Positions 21,803 through 30,320 are shown, counted from the first letter of the stretch. The stretch: 31,535 nt of DNA from Alphaproteobacteria bacterium (GCA_028293055.1 JAQGLD010000334.1:1-31535), one strand, 5' to 3'. Translations and numbers: made by a program. Notes: generated by a model not told the origin, from the sequence alone.

Positions 21803-22731
21803 TCCCCGTTCCTCGTGCTGACCAGCCCGACAAAGATATCCTCGAGCGAGCTTTCCTGGGTGCGCAAATCCTTGAAGCCGATTCCGAGGTCGCTCATCCG
21901 GCGCAGCAGCGACGGTATCCCGGTTCGCTCGGCCTGGCCGTCGAAGGCGTAGACCAGCTCGTTGCCGTCATGGCCCAGGCTTAGCTTCCACTCGGCGAGC
22001 TCGGGCGGCAAGGCAGCCATCGGCTCCGCCAAATTGAGGGTCAGCCGCTTCTTGCCGAGCTTGCGCATCAGCGCTTCCTTTCGCTCGACCAGGATCAGTT
22101 CGCCCTTGTTGATCACTCCGACCCTATCGGCCATCTCCTGGGCTTCCTCGATATAGTGGGTGGTGAGGATGATGGTCACGCCGTTTTCGCGCAGCTGCCG
22201 AACCGAGGCCCACATGTCTCGTCGAAGCTCGACGTCGACGCCGGCGGTCGGCTCGTCGAGGAAGAGGATATCGGGCTCGTGGCTGAGCGCCTTGGCGATC
22301 ATCACCCGGCGCTTCATGCCCCCGGAGAGTTCCATGATCTTCGACTTGCGCTTGTCCCACAGCGAGAGGTCGCGAAGCACCTTCTCGACATGTTCGGGGC
22401 TGGGTGGCCGTCCGAACAGGCCCCGGCTGAAATTCACGGTCGCCCAGACCGTCTCGAACGCGTCGGTACTGAGCTCCTGCGGAACGAGGCCGATCCGCGA
22501 GCGGACCGCGCGATAGTCGCGAACGATGTCGTGTCCGTCGACCGTCACCGAGCCTTCGGTCGCGGTGACGATCCCGCAGACGATGCTGATCAGCGTCGTC
22601 TTGCCGGCGCCGTTCGGCCCGAGCAAGGCGAAGATCTCGCCCTGCTCGATCTCGAGGTCGACATGCTTCAGCGCTTCATGGCCGCCGGCATATTTCTTGC
22701 CGAGGTCGCGGATCGAAATGACGGCCGGCAT
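21799..22731 (-). CDS. ABC transporter ATP-binding protein (YadG-like)
   Basis: 310 aa. Walker [14 protein letters not shown] (about 35-47), Q-loop [20 protein letters not shown], signature [15 protein letters not shown], Walker [14 protein letters not shown] and the switch His in [16 protein letters not shown] are all intact. The C-terminal about 80 residues are the extra domain found in DrrA/NatA-type exporters. The ATG at 22731 begins the domain; a longer upstream frame is inside ispZ and unlikely. The gene is 20 nt downstream of ispZ and coupled to the permease. Confidence 0.93.
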   Translation of the reverse strand: MPAVISIRDLGKKYAGGHEALKHVDLEIEQGEIFALLGPNGAGKTTLISIVCGIVTATEGSVTVDGHDIVRDYRAVRSRIGLVPQELSTDAFETVWATVNFSRGLFGRPPSPEHVEKVLRDLSLWDKRKSKIMELSGGMKRRVMIAKALSHEPDILFLDEPTAGVDVELRRDMWASVRQLRENGVTIILTTHYIEEAQEMADRVGVINKGELILVERKEALMRKLGKKRLTLNLAEPMAALPPELAEWKLSLGHDGNELVYAFDGQAERTGIPSLLRRMSDLGIGFKDLRTQESSLEDIFVGLVSTRNGE

Positions 22732-22751
22732 GGGCGCCCTTACTCCCTGAA

Positions 22752-23354
22752 TTATTGAGACGGCGGAACCGGCGGGTCGACCTTCGCGTCGCCGAGCTCG
22801 AGCCCGTGGCGCATCAGCATCGGCACGTTGGCTATAGCGAACAGGAAGGTGGCGGGCAGGAAGCCCCACAGCTTCGAACCGGCCCAGAAATCGGTGCTCG
22901 TCGTCCGCCACACGATCTCGTTGGCGGCCGCCATTGCGAAGAAGAAGATCACCCAATTTCGGGTGAGCAATTTCCATCCCCGGTCCGACAGGCCGGGATA
23001 GACGGAGCCGAGCACCGCCTTGAGTAGGTTGCGATCGGAGAGCAAGCCGATCAGCAGCAGGGAGGCGACCAGCACGTAATAGATTGTCGGCTTGATCTTG
23101 ATGATCCACGCCTGATGGAAATAGAGGGTAAGCCCACCCAGCACGATCACCATGAAAGCCGAGAAGAGCAGGAGGAACGACACCCGCCTATAGCGGATCA
23201 GCGAGACGATCACCGCGATGAGGATCGCGACCATGAAGGCTGCGGTCGCGAAGAAGATTCCGCGCAAGGCGTTGGCGGCGAAGAATACGACCAGCGGCCC
23301 GAGGTCGGTGATCAGCCTTTCCAGGGCATTGGGATGGTTGCGGTCTTCGCTCAC
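22752..23354 (-). CDS. ispZ: Inner-membrane septation protein, IspZ/YciB family
   Basis: 200 aa starting from GTG at 23354. About six membrane segments, with the family marks [45 protein letters not shown] and [20 protein letters not shown]. YciB homologues affect septation and envelope biogenesis in E. coli and Shigella; the biochemical role is unsettled. The start lies one base after the ftsY stop, so translation is coupled to ftsY. An earlier frame start would overlap ftsY by over 100 nt and has no family similarity. Confidence 0.93.
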   Translation of the reverse strand: MSEDRNHPNALERLITDLGPLVVFFAANALRGIFFATAAFMVAILIAVIVSLIRYRRVSFLLLFSAFMVIVLGGLTLYFHQAWIIKIKPTIYYVLVASLLLIGLLSDRNLLKAVLGSVYPGLSDRGWKLLTRNWVIFFFAMAAANEIVWRTTSTDFWAGSKLWGFLPATFLFAIANVPMLMRHGLELGDAKVDPPVPPSQ

Positions 23355-23355
23355 G

Positions 23356-24285
23356 TCACTCTCTTTCCAGTCCGGCGATCGCGCGCGCAATCTCGCGCGC
23401 GTCGAACGGCCGCAAATCGTTGATTCCCTCGCCAACGCCGATCGCGTGGATCGGCAGCTTGAACTTCTCCGCCGCGGCGACGAGGACACCTCCGCGCGCG
23501 GTCCCGTCGAGCTTGGTCATCACCAGGCCAGTGACTCCGGCGACTTCCTGGAACACTTCGATCTGGCTCAAGGCGTTCTGTCCGGTGGTCGCGTCGAGCA
23601 CGAGGACGACGTCGTGCGGTGCGGCCGGGTTCAGACGGCCGAGCACCCGCCTGATCTTGGCGAGCTCGTCCATCAGCCCCTTCTTGTTCTGTAGCCGGCC
23701 GGCAGTGTCCACGATCAGCGTGTCGATGCCCTCCGCGGTCGCCTTCTTGACGCCGTCGAAGACCACCGCCGAGCTGTCGCCGCCTTCGGGACCGGAGATC
23801 AGAGGCACCCCGATCCGGTCGGCCCAGATCCTGAGCTGCTCGATCGCCGCCGCTCGAAACGTATCGCCAGCGGCAAGCAGGACGCCATAATCCTGCTCGA
23901 GCAGGAGATGGCCGAGCTTGGCGATGGTGGTGGTCTTGCCCGATCCGTTGACTCCGACGACGAGGATCACCTGCGGCCGCGGAAAGGCGCTGATCTCGAG
24001 CGGAACCGCGACCGGGGCGAGCACCTTCTCGAGCTCCTGCGCGACGATCTCGCGCACCGCATGCTCGGTCAGCCCACGCTCGAACCGTTCCGCTGCGAGT
24101 CGCGCTCGGATCGTCGCGGCGGTCGCCGGACCGAGATCCGAAGCGATCAGGGCTTCCTCGATCTCGTCCAGCGTCTCTGAATCGAGCGCAGCCTTGGTGA
24201 ACAGGCCGGTGAGATTGTCGCCGAGCCGTTCCGACGTCTTTCGAAAGCCGGCGCGGACCCGCTCGAGCCAGGGCGCGTCGCTCAT
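23356..24285 (-). CDS. ftsY: Signal recognition particle receptor FtsY
   Basis: 309-aa GTPase that docks SRP-ribosome complexes at the inner membrane. The helical N domain is at about 1-95. The G domain has VGVNGSGKTTTIAKLG (G1, about 111-125), DTFRAAAIEQLRIWA (G2), DTAGRLQNKKGLMDEL (G3) and TKLDGTARGG (G4), and ends GVGEGINDLRPFD. It lacks the long acidic A domain of E. coli FtsY, which is usual for alphaproteobacteria. Its ATG overlaps the end of mtaB by 4 nt. Confidence 0.96.
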   Translation of the reverse strand: MSDAPWLERVRAGFRKTSERLGDNLTGLFTKAALDSETLDEIEEALIASDLGPATAATIRARLAAERFERGLTEHAVREIVAQELEKVLAPVAVPLEISAFPRPQVILVVGVNGSGKTTTIAKLGHLLLEQDYGVLLAAGDTFRAAAIEQLRIWADRIGVPLISGPEGGDSSAVVFDGVKKATAEGIDTLIVDTAGRLQNKKGLMDELAKIRRVLGRLNPAAPHDVVLVLDATTGQNALSQIEVFQEVAGVTGLVMTKLDGTARGGVLVAAAEKFKLPIHAIGVGEGINDLRPFDAREIARAIAGLERE

Positions 24286-25559
24286 GCCGGCGTTCCGATC
24301 AGGGTGCCGTTTGCGACAGCGACGATGTTCAGGTCCAATATCCTTCCAACATCGGGCTTTGATTCGTCATCCCCGCTTTCGCGGGGGTGACGGCAAGAAG
24401 CGGAAGGACCGACTCGCACGGGCGCGAAATTCTCGGCGTGGCCGGCGGTGCCGCTGCGCTCGATCAGGACGCGCTGGCTGGTTCCGACCAGTCTCTCAAG
24501 CCAAGCCGTCTTGCGGTTGGCGCTCGCCTCGCGCAGCCGCCGCGCACGTGCGTGGATCGCGGCTGGCGCCACTTGCGGCATCAAAGCCGCCGGAGTGCCC
24601 CGCTTGGGCGAGAAGGGGAAGATATGGCCCATGACGATGTCGCATTCGTCGATCAGCCGCAGGCTGTTCTCGTGCATGTCCTCGCTTTCGGTCGGAAAGC
24701 CGGCGATCAGGTCGGCCCCGATCGCCAGACCCGGCCGCTTGGCCTTCAGGCGCTGCACCGTCTCGACCGCCTGGCCGCGCGAATGGCGCCGCTTCATCCG
24801 CTTAAGCACCATGTCGTCGCCCGCCTGGAAGCTCATGTGGAGGTGGGGCATGAAGCGCGGCTCGTGAGCGACGATGTCCTCGAGCCGTTCGTCGATCTCG
24901 ATGCAGTCGAGCGACGAGAGGCGGAGCCGAGGCAGTTCGGGAACCAGCTTGAGAATTCGCTCGATGAGCAGTCCTAGGCTCGGAGCGCCGGGCAGATCGG
25001 GTCCATAGCTGGTCACATCGACACCGGTCAGGACCACTTCCTGAAGCCCCTGCGCGGCGAGCGCCCGGATCCTTTCGACGATGAGTCCGGCTGGAACGGA
25101 GCGGCTGTTGCCGCGTCCAAATGGGATGATGCAGAAGGTGCAGCGATGGTCGCAGCCATTCTGCACCTCGACGAAGGCGCGGGTGCGTTCGGCCAGTCCG
25201 CTGACCGGATGCGACTGCGTCTCGACCGCCGTCATGATGTCGGCAACCCGCACCCGGTCGCCGGACCGGTAGCTGTCCGAAGCGAACTTTTCGCGATTGC
25301 CGATCACTCCGGCAATTTCGGGCATCGCCGCGAACGTCTCGGGCTCGATCTGGGCGGCGCAGCCGGTGACCAGGATCCGGGCCTCCGGCCGGGCGCGCTT
25401 CGCCCTTCGGATGGCCTGCTTAGTCTGACGCACCGCAGCGTTGGTCACCGCGCAGCTGTTGACGATGACGAGATCCGCCTCGCCTGCGGCTAGGCTTCGG
25501 ATCGCCTCGCTTTCGGCGGCGTTGAGCCTGCAGCCGAGGGTAATCACCTCGACGCTCAC
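24282..25559 (-). CDS. mtaB: tRNA t6A37 methylthiotransferase MtaB
   Basis: 425-aa radical-SAM enzyme that converts t6A37 to ms2t6A in ANN-decoding tRNAs. The N-terminal domain supplies Cys10, Cys36 and Cys67 for one 4Fe-4S cluster. The radical-SAM motif is Cys136-x3-Cys140-x2-Cys143 (NGCDHRCTFCIIPFGRG). PHLHMSFQAGDD and GADLIAGFPTESE are family marks. The C-terminal TRAM-like region starts at GHAENFAPV and is interrupted by about 23 residues (384-406, reading CRHPRESGDD) encoded by a palindromic repeat; the frame stays open and LDLNIVAV resumes the domain. GTG at 25559 overlaps the dapF stop by 4 nt. Confidence 0.95.
   Translation of the reverse strand: MSVEVITLGCRLNAAESEAIRSLAAGEADLVIVNSCAVTNAAVRQTKQAIRRAKRARPEARILVTGCAAQIEPETFAAMPEIAGVIGNREKFASDSYRSGDRVRVADIMTAVETQSHPVSGLAERTRAFVEVQNGCDHRCTFCIIPFGRGNSRSVPAGLIVERIRALAAQGLQEVVLTGVDVTSYGPDLPGAPSLGLLIERILKLVPELPRLRLSSLDCIEIDERLEDIVAHEPRFMPHLHMSFQAGDDMVLKRMKRRHSRGQAVETVQRLKAKRPGLAIGADLIAGFPTESEDMHENSLRLIDECDIVMGHIFPFSPKRGTPAALMPQVAPAAIHARARRLREASANRKTAWLERLVGTSQRVLIERSGTAGHAENFAPVRVGPSASCRHPRESGDDESKPDVGRILDLNIVAVANGTLIGTPA
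24366..24391. repeat. REP-type palindrome inserted in frame in mtaB
   Basis: GTCATCCCCGC (24366-24376) pairs with GCGGGGGTGAC (24381-24391) with one G-T mismatch and a TTTC loop. The CCCCGC...GCGGGG palindrome is, to my knowledge, common between genes in alphaproteobacteria. Here it lies inside the mtaB reading frame and adds CRHPRESGDD to the protein. Confidence 0.75.
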
Positions 25560-26359
25560 AGATCGATCTCGCCAGTGAAGACGAGAGCGGCGGGGCCGCT
25601 CATCCGGATCGCCTCGCCCGGCGCCCAGGCGATTTTGAGCACGCCGCCGGGAAGGCGGACCTCGACCGGGCTGGACACCAGTTTGCGGCTGATCGCGGCG
25701 ACCGCGGCGGCGCAGGCCCCGGTGCCGCAAGCGAGGGTCAGGCCCGCGCCGCGCTCCCAGACCCTCAGCCGGATCGCCCCATCCACGATCGCAGCGATGT
25801 TGACGTTGATCCGCTCCGGGAAGAGCGGGTCACGCTCGATGTCGGGTCCGAGACGCTCGAGTTCGATCGCTTCGACATCCTCGACGAAGAAGACGAGATG
25901 AGGATTGCCGACATTGACCGCGAACGGGTTGGCGAGCCCCTCCCAGCCGATCGGCATCGCCCCAGTGTCGACCGCATAAGCGAGCGGGATCTCGTCCCAT
26001 GCGAAACGCGGGCGCCCCATGTCGACGGTGGCGGAATCGGTGCCGGCGGAACCGGCGAGCAGCCCGCCCTTGGTCTCGATCGTCGAATCGCCGCCGAGCA
26101 GGGTGGCGACGCAGCGCGTCGCATTGCCGCAGGCCTCGACCTCGCCGCCGTCGCTGTTCCAGATCCGCATCCGCACATCGGCGATCGCCGAGGGCTCCAG
26201 CAGGATCAGCTGGTCACAGCCGATCCCGGTCCGCCGATCGGACAGGGAACGGGCGAGGTCTTCGTTCATCCCGATCGCGTCCTGCCGGGCGTCGAGGATG
26301 ACGAAGTCGTTGCCGAGGCCGTGCATCTTCCGGAATTGCCGCTTCATCGTCGCCGCCAT
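25556..26359 (-). CDS. dapF: Diaminopimelate epimerase
   Basis: 267 aa; interconverts LL- and meso-diaminopimelate for lysine and peptidoglycan. FRKMHGLGNDFVILDAR opens the family homology. The two catalytic cysteines are Cys77 (EACGNATRC) and Cys211 (LACGTGACA). GNPHLVFFV and ERINVNIA lie between them. ATG 26359 is annotated, but an in-frame ATG at 26347, four codons later, begins closer to the conserved start; neither has a strong ribosome site. It heads the minus-strand run dapF-mtaB-ftsY-ispZ-ABC, whose members overlap or nearly touch. Confidence 0.95.
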   Translation of the reverse strand: MAATMKRQFRKMHGLGNDFVILDARQDAIGMNEDLARSLSDRRTGIGCDQLILLEPSAIADVRMRIWNSDGGEVEACGNATRCVATLLGGDSTIETKGGLLAGSAGTDSATVDMGRPRFAWDEIPLAYAVDTGAMPIGWEGLANPFAVNVGNPHLVFFVEDVEAIELERLGPDIERDPLFPERINVNIAAIVDGAIRLRVWERGAGLTLACGTGACAAAVAAISRKLVSSPVEVRLPGGVLKIAWAPGEAIRMSGPAALVFTGEIDL

Positions 26360-26376
26360 CTAGGGAGGGGACGGGG

Positions 26377-26454
26377 TCAAGTCCATGGCGGGCCGAAAGC
26401 GGACTTGATTACGTCGCCGAATCGATCAACTCTCCATGACCGCGTCTCGCGGTC
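26377..26454 (+). promoter_or_regulatory. Two hairpins in the dapF/DUF805 divergent region
   Basis: TCAAGTCC (26377-26384) pairs with GGACTTGA (26401-26408), and GACCGCG-tct-CGCGGTC (26438-26454) is a perfect 7-bp hairpin 16 nt before the DUF805 start. They fill most of the 111-bp divergent space. They may be operator or leader structures; I see no clear -10/-35 pair. Confidence 0.35.
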
Positions 26455-26470
26455 CAATGGGGGATGAGCC

Positions 26471-26995
26471 ATGGAATGGATGTTCTTGCCACTGAAGCGC
26501 TATGCCGATTTTTCGGGCCGGTCGCGGCGAACGGAATATTGGATGTTCGTCCTGTTCCAATTTCTCATAGGGATCGCCTATTCGCTTCTGCTCGGCCTGG
26601 TCGGCGGCGCTGCCTTGTTCGGCGGGGACCCTGGCGCGCTGGTGGCGGCGGGTGGCGCGGTGATGATCCTCACCGCCATCTACGCCCTGGTCTGCCTGGC
26701 GCTCATCATTCCAGCGATCGCCGTGGCCATTCGCCGGCTGCACGACACCAACCGCACCGGCTGGTGGGTTCTGGCGCCGCTCGCGCCTTATTGCCTGAGC
26801 TTCATCGGTGCCGCGATGGCGGCTTCCTCGCCGGGAAGCCCGGGCGCCGGCGCCATGCTGGCCCTGGTCGGCGGCTTGCTCGCGCTCGCTATGGCGGTCG
26901 CGCTGATCGTTTTCCTGCTGCTCGACGGCACGCGTGGACCCAATCGCTTCGGTGCCGATCCCAAGGACCGCGTCCCGCCCGAGGTCTTCGCTTGA
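26471..26995 (+). CDS. DUF805 family inner-membrane protein
   Basis: 174 aa. The family signature is present: FLPLKRYADFSGRSRRTEYWMFVLF at the start, IAVAIRRLHDTNRTGWW in the middle, and DGTRGPNRFGADP near the end. Four hydrophobic segments at about 26-48, 58-85, 95-118 and 128-152. YhaH and YhaI of E. coli are relatives; the function is not known. It is divergent from dapF and followed by a stem-loop at 27004-27037. Confidence 0.9.
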   Translation: MEWMFLPLKRYADFSGRSRRTEYWMFVLFQFLIGIAYSLLLGLVGGAALFGGDPGALVAAGGAVMILTAIYALVCLALIIPAIAVAIRRLHDTNRTGWWVLAPLAPYCLSFIGAAMAASSPGSPGAGAMLALVGGLLALAMAVALIVFLLLDGTRGPNRFGADPKDRVPPEVFA

Positions 26996-27003
26996 AGCGC
27001 CCA

Positions 27004-27037
27004 CCCTCGCGGACCGCCCGATTGCGGTTCGCGAGGG
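27004..27037 (+). terminator. Stem-loop after DUF805 gene
   Basis: CCCTCGCGGACCG (27004-27016) and CGGTTCGCGAGGG (27025-27037) form a 13-bp stem with one mismatch and an 8-nt loop, 8 nt after the stop codon. The T-run is poor (CGTTCC), so termination strength is uncertain. It separates DUF805 from the kinase gene. Confidence 0.6.
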
Positions 27038-27133
27038 CGTTCCGCCATGGCTTGATTCAGCCCACGCCCACCCTTAAGCGTTGGCCGAGCTGGGGCTTTG
27101 CCGAGCTTTGACGAGGACGGAGCGGACAAAAAA

Positions 27134-28999
27134 GTGGTTTCTGTGAGAGACCGCTCTCTGCTTGGGATGATCGGGGGATTCCTCCTGCTGGTTGCGGCGG
27201 TGGCGGGAATCATCTGGCTGACGATCCGTCAGCAGCAGGCTTTCGAACGGGTCAGCCATACGCTCGTCGCCGAGAACCGGATCTCGCAGATCCTGCTCAG
27301 GATGGAGGACGCGGAAACCGGCCAGCGCGGCTTCCTGCTCACCGGGCGAAGCGAGTTTCTCGAGCCCTATGACGATGCGGTGAGCCACCTCGCGGGCGAT
27401 CTGGCCGCCCTGCGAGAGACGGTAGCCGACAATCCCCGGCAGCTCCGCGCGCTCTCCCGCCTCGAGCCCCTCACCCGCGCGCGCCAGGATCTGCTCCGCC
27501 TGTCGATATCCGGCTATCGGCGCGGCGAGGCCATTCGGGCGGACCGGCTGCTGCAAGGCAAGGCCGAGATGGACGAAATCCGCGTTGTCCTCGCGGGCAT
27601 GAGGGGTGAGGAATCGAGGTTGCTCAGCGACCGCACCATTGCCGCGGACCGTCATGCCATCCTGCTCATTGCGACCCTGCTGGTCAGCGCCCTGCTCGTC
27701 GTGGGCCTCGGCCTGTTCGTCCTCGCCAGCAGCCACCGACGGCTGAAACAGGCTGTCGAGACGGCGCGGCTGCTTGCCGAGGCCAATGTGAAGCTCACCG
27801 AGGAGGCAGCGAGCCGCGCCGAAGCGGAATCGCAGGTCCGGCAGATGCAGAAGATCGAGGCGGTCGGCCAGCTCACTGGCGGTATCGCCCACGATTTCAA
27901 CAACATGCTGGCGCTGGTCGTCGGTTCGCTCGATCTTGCCCTGCGCCGCCTCGGACGCGGTGACCTCAAGAAGGTCACCGCGTGCATCGGCAACGCACTC
28001 GAAGGCGCGCAACGCGCCTCGCAGCTCACCTCTCGCCTGCTCGCTTTCTCACGGCAGCAGCCGCTTTCGCCACAGGCGCTCGATGTGAACAAGCTGGTCG
28101 GCGGCATGTCGGAACTGCTTCGTCGCACCATTGGCGAGCAATTGCGCGTCGAGACGGTGCTCGCCGGCGGATTGTGGCGGACCTTCGCAGATCCGAACCA
28201 GCTCGAAAATGCTGTCGTCAATCTGTGCGTCAACGCGCGCGACGCGATGCCCGACGGCGGCCGCCTCACCATCGAGACCGCGAATGGCCACCTCGACGAG
28301 CAATATGCCGCCAGTCACGTCGAGGTAGAAGCCGGCCAATATGTCGCGATCTCGGTCAGCGACACCGGCACCGGGATGACCGAGGAGGTGGCGCGGCGCG
28401 CCTTCGATCCCTTCTACACGACCAAAGGCGTCGGCAAGGGGACGGGGCTCGGGCTCAGCCAGGTCTTCGGCTTCGTCAAGCAGTCGCGGGGCCATGTCGC
28501 CATCTATTCGGAGCCGGGCCACGGCACGACGGTCAAGATCTACCTGCCGCGCTTTCTGGGCTTGGCCGAGGAGGCCAATGCGCGCAATGCTGCGACCGAA
28601 ATCCCGGGGGATCTGCCGCGGGCGCGGGACGAGATCATCCTCGTCGTCGAGGATGACGAGCGGGTCCGCCATGTCTCGGTCGATGCCCTGCGCGAGCTCG
28701 GCTACACCGTGGTCCAGGCCGCGGATTCGAACCAGGCGCTGGCGGTGCTCACCATCCAGCCGGTGATCGACCTGCTGTTCACTGATGTGGTCATGCCCGA
28801 CATGAACGGCCGCCAGCTCGCCGATGCGGCGCGAGAGCAAAGGCCGGGGCTCAAGGTGCTCTTCACCACCGGCTATACCCGCAATGCGATCGTCCATAAC
28901 GGAATGCTCGACGCCGGCGTGGCGTTCATCGCCAAGCCGTTCACCATCGAGCAGCTCGCTCGGAAGGTCCGCCAGGTGCTCGACAGCGACCCGGCCTGA
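27134..28999 (+). CDS. CHASE3-domain hybrid histidine kinase
   Basis: 621 aa from GTG 27134 (GGAG 11 nt upstream); a TTG at 27098 would add 12 residues. An N-terminal membrane segment (about 8-30), a periplasmic CHASE3 domain with DAETGQRGFLLTGRSEFLEPY (about 30-170) and a second membrane segment (about 176-200). HisKA has phospho-accepting His253 (GGIAHDFNNM), and HATPase_c has NLCVNARDAMPDGG, SDTGTGM and GKGTGLGLSQV. A C-terminal receiver carries phospho-acceptor Asp551 (LLFTDVVMPDMNG) and Lys in IAKPF. The HDFNN H-box class is common in CckA-like kinases, but PAS domains are absent. The signal and partner are unknown. Confidence 0.92.
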   Translation: MVSVRDRSLLGMIGGFLLLVAAVAGIIWLTIRQQQAFERVSHTLVAENRISQILLRMEDAETGQRGFLLTGRSEFLEPYDDAVSHLAGDLAALRETVADNPRQLRALSRLEPLTRARQDLLRLSISGYRRGEAIRADRLLQGKAEMDEIRVVLAGMRGEESRLLSDRTIAADRHAILLIATLLVSALLVVGLGLFVLASSHRRLKQAVETARLLAEANVKLTEEAASRAEAESQVRQMQKIEAVGQLTGGIAHDFNNMLALVVGSLDLALRRLGRGDLKKVTACIGNALEGAQRASQLTSRLLAFSRQQPLSPQALDVNKLVGGMSELLRRTIGEQLRVETVLAGGLWRTFADPNQLENAVVNLCVNARDAMPDGGRLTIETANGHLDEQYAASHVEVEAGQYVAISVSDTGTGMTEEVARRAFDPFYTTKGVGKGTGLGLSQVFGFVKQSRGHVAIYSEPGHGTTVKIYLPRFLGLAEEANARNAATEIPGDLPRARDEIILVVEDDERVRHVSVDALRELGYTVVQAADSNQALAVLTIQPVIDLLFTDVVMPDMNGRQLADAAREQRPGLKVLFTTGYTRNAIVHNGMLDAGVAFIAKPFTIEQLARKVRQVLDSDPA

Positions 29000-29047
29000 C
29001 CCTGCAGGTCAGGGGTTCGGTGGGCGCCTGACCGTGCAGGGTCAGGC
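28994..29047. terminator. Bidirectional terminator between hybrid kinase and DUF2842
   Basis: GCCTGACCCTGCA (28994-29006) and TGCAGGGTCAGGC (29035-29047) are perfect 13-bp complements, followed by TTT on the plus side. The left arm contains the kinase TGA and the right arm the end of the DUF2842 frame. Shorter internal pairings (TGCAGGTCAGG with CCTGACCGTGCA) offer an alternative fold. Confidence 0.7.
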
Positions 29048-29275
29048 TTTCGGGAGGCGCCAGCGCCCCGTCTCCATCCAAAGGAGCAGCGGCTTGAGCG
29101 GCAGGATCCAGACGATCCCGGTTGCGATGAAGAACAGCGCCTGGATCGGCCACGGCATGGACGGAAGCCAGTCGAACAGGGTGGCAACGACTGCAGCCCA
29201 GGCCGCGATCAGCAGCAGAAGCATCAGCATTCCCGCGGGCTTGCGCCAGGTCGGCTTGTTCAACACTCTATCCAT
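29042..29275 (-). CDS. DUF2842 family small membrane protein
   Basis: 77 aa. NKPTWRKPAGMLMLLLLIAAW, then two membrane segments (about 15-35 and 43-63) and the closing VWILPLKPLLLWMETGRWR, the DUF2842 signature. Both membrane segments and the WILPLKP turn suggest a hairpin in the inner membrane. No function is known. The ATG at 29275 lies 16 nt inside the 5-FCL gene upstream, which implies coupled translation. Confidence 0.88.
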   Translation of the reverse strand: MDRVLNKPTWRKPAGMLMLLLLIAAWAAVVATLFDWLPSMPWPIQALFFIATGIVWILPLKPLLLWMETGRWRLPKA

Positions 29276-29844
29276 TCGTCCGGAGTGGCGATCGCATCGA
29301 GCTTCATGTCCCACGGGTCGCCGGCTATCTGCGCTTCGACCAATTGTGGTGCCCAGGCGAGCCCGATCGTGCGGGGCGGGGCGCCGCTCTGGCTCAGATG
29401 GGCGATCGCCCGGTCGTAATGGCCCTTTCCGTGGCCGATCCGGGTGCCGGCACGGTCCGCCGCGACCAACGGCACGAGCAGGACATCGGGCGCCAGCGCC
29501 ATCGCCCCGGGCGGCGGCTGGAGGACGCCCCACGGGCTCGGCTCGCTGGCCGGCGCCTCACGGAAGATCATCCGCGAATCGCGGTCGAGAAACCAGGGCA
29601 GAACCGCCCTCTGGCCCGACCCGAGCTTCGAGAGGATCGAGGCCGGGCTGATTTCGTCCTTGAGCGGATAATAAGCAGCGACGATCCGCGCGGACATCAA
29701 ATGGGGCAGGACGAGCTGGGCAAGCTGGGCTTCGAGCCGGGCGCGCAGCGCCGGAGTCAGCGACCGCGCATAGGCGCGGCGGCGCTCGAGCGCCTCGGCG
29801 CGAAGCTCGCTCTTCGCGAAGGGGGAGGGTGACGGGACCACCAT
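29260..29844 (-). CDS. 5-formyltetrahydrofolate cyclo-ligase
   Basis: 194 aa; ATP-dependent conversion of 5-formyl-THF to 5,10-methenyl-THF (YgfA/MTHFS family). KSELRAEALERRRAY opens it, and IVAAYYPLKDEISPASIL matches the substrate region. The ATP-binding motif reads GTRIGHGKGHYDRAIAHL, a GxGxGxYD variant with His. APQLVEAQIAGDPWDMKLDAIATPD ends the domain. It sits directly downstream of a 6S RNA gene, the same order as ssrS-ygfA in many proteobacteria. Its ATG is close to the RNA 3' end, so it is probably read from the 6S promoter. Confidence 0.92.
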   Translation of the reverse strand: MVVPSPSPFAKSELRAEALERRRAYARSLTPALRARLEAQLAQLVLPHLMSARIVAAYYPLKDEISPASILSKLGSGQRAVLPWFLDRDSRMIFREAPASEPSPWGVLQPPPGAMALAPDVLLVPLVAADRAGTRIGHGKGHYDRAIAHLSQSGAPPRTIGLAWAPQLVEAQIAGDPWDMKLDAIATPDEWIEC

Positions 29845-29849
29845 GGCCG

Positions 29850-29987
29850 TTTGCCGGAATATCCTCTGACGCCTGTACGTCAGGTGGGGACCATGTGTGC
29901 CGGGCCAGGGCCCGACCAGTGACAGCCCCCGAGGATGTCTTATCGCCTCAGGGATGTTCAAGAGCTCGTACCGGGCAGTACCCGTCA
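29850..29987 (-). ncRNA. ssrS: 6S RNA (ssrS-type)
   Basis: Regulatory RNA that mimics an open promoter and sequesters the housekeeping RNA polymerase. On the minus strand a closing stem can form between GAACATCCCTG (29959-29949) and CAGAGGATATTC (29868-29857). A purine-rich central region includes GATAAGACATCCTCGGGGG, a GC terminal hairpin reads CGGGCCctGGCCCG, and a 3' hairpin CTGACG-tacagg-CGTCAG lies in the bubble, as in alphaproteobacterial 6S. The location before the 5-FCL gene and after zapA is the usual one. Ends are estimated from the promoter and pairings and may be off by 10-20 nt. Confidence 0.75.
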
Positions 29988-29993
29988 AGAACC

Positions 29994-30022
29994 TATCTAG
30001 GGCGTCTAGCGTTCGTTCTCAA
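29994..30022 (-). promoter_or_regulatory. Sigma-70 type promoter of 6S RNA
   Basis: On the minus strand TTGAGA (30022-30017) and TAGATA (29999-29994) are 17 nt apart. The start expected about 7 nt downstream (near 29987) agrees with the RNA estimate. The -35 lies over the last codons of zapA, so 6S transcription begins inside the 3' end of that gene. Confidence 0.5.
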
Positions 30023-30320
30023 GCCTGGAGGCAAGGCGCTCCACACGGTCGGCGACGCGCTCGAGCGCGTCGGCGGCGATTTCGTCGTCGACCGGTCCAG
30101 CCGGCCTGGGCGCTGCCGAACGCGCTTCGTATAGCTCGTCGGCCAGCATCAGCGACGCGATCAGCAATTGCCGAGATTCGCTGAGCCCGCCGAGCGCGGC
30201 AGCCGCGTCGCGGGCCTTTCCGTCGACGAGCGCCGCGACCTCGATGAGATGGGGTTCCTCGCCGTCCCTGCAGGCAATCGAATAGCGCCGCGACGCGATT
30301 TCGATCTCGACCATCGCCAT
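30006..30320 (-). CDS. zapA: Cell division protein ZapA
   Basis: 104 aa; ZapA bundles FtsZ filaments at the division site. MVEIEIASRRYSIACRDGEEPHLIEVAALVDGK is the N-terminal head with the family R-x-Y-x-I-x-C-x-x-G-E-E pattern. The rest is a coiled coil with RQLLIASLMLADELYEA and a C-terminal helix. ATG 30320 overlaps the stop of the small gene upstream as TGATG; a second ATG two codons later is possible. GAGGAG stands 8 nt upstream. The zapA-6S-5FCL-transketolase neighbourhood is typical of alphaproteobacteria. Confidence 0.92.
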   Translation of the reverse strand: MAMVEIEIASRRYSIACRDGEEPHLIEVAALVDGKARDAAAALGGLSESRQLLIASLMLADELYEARSAAPRPAGPVDDEIAADALERVADRVERLASRLENER

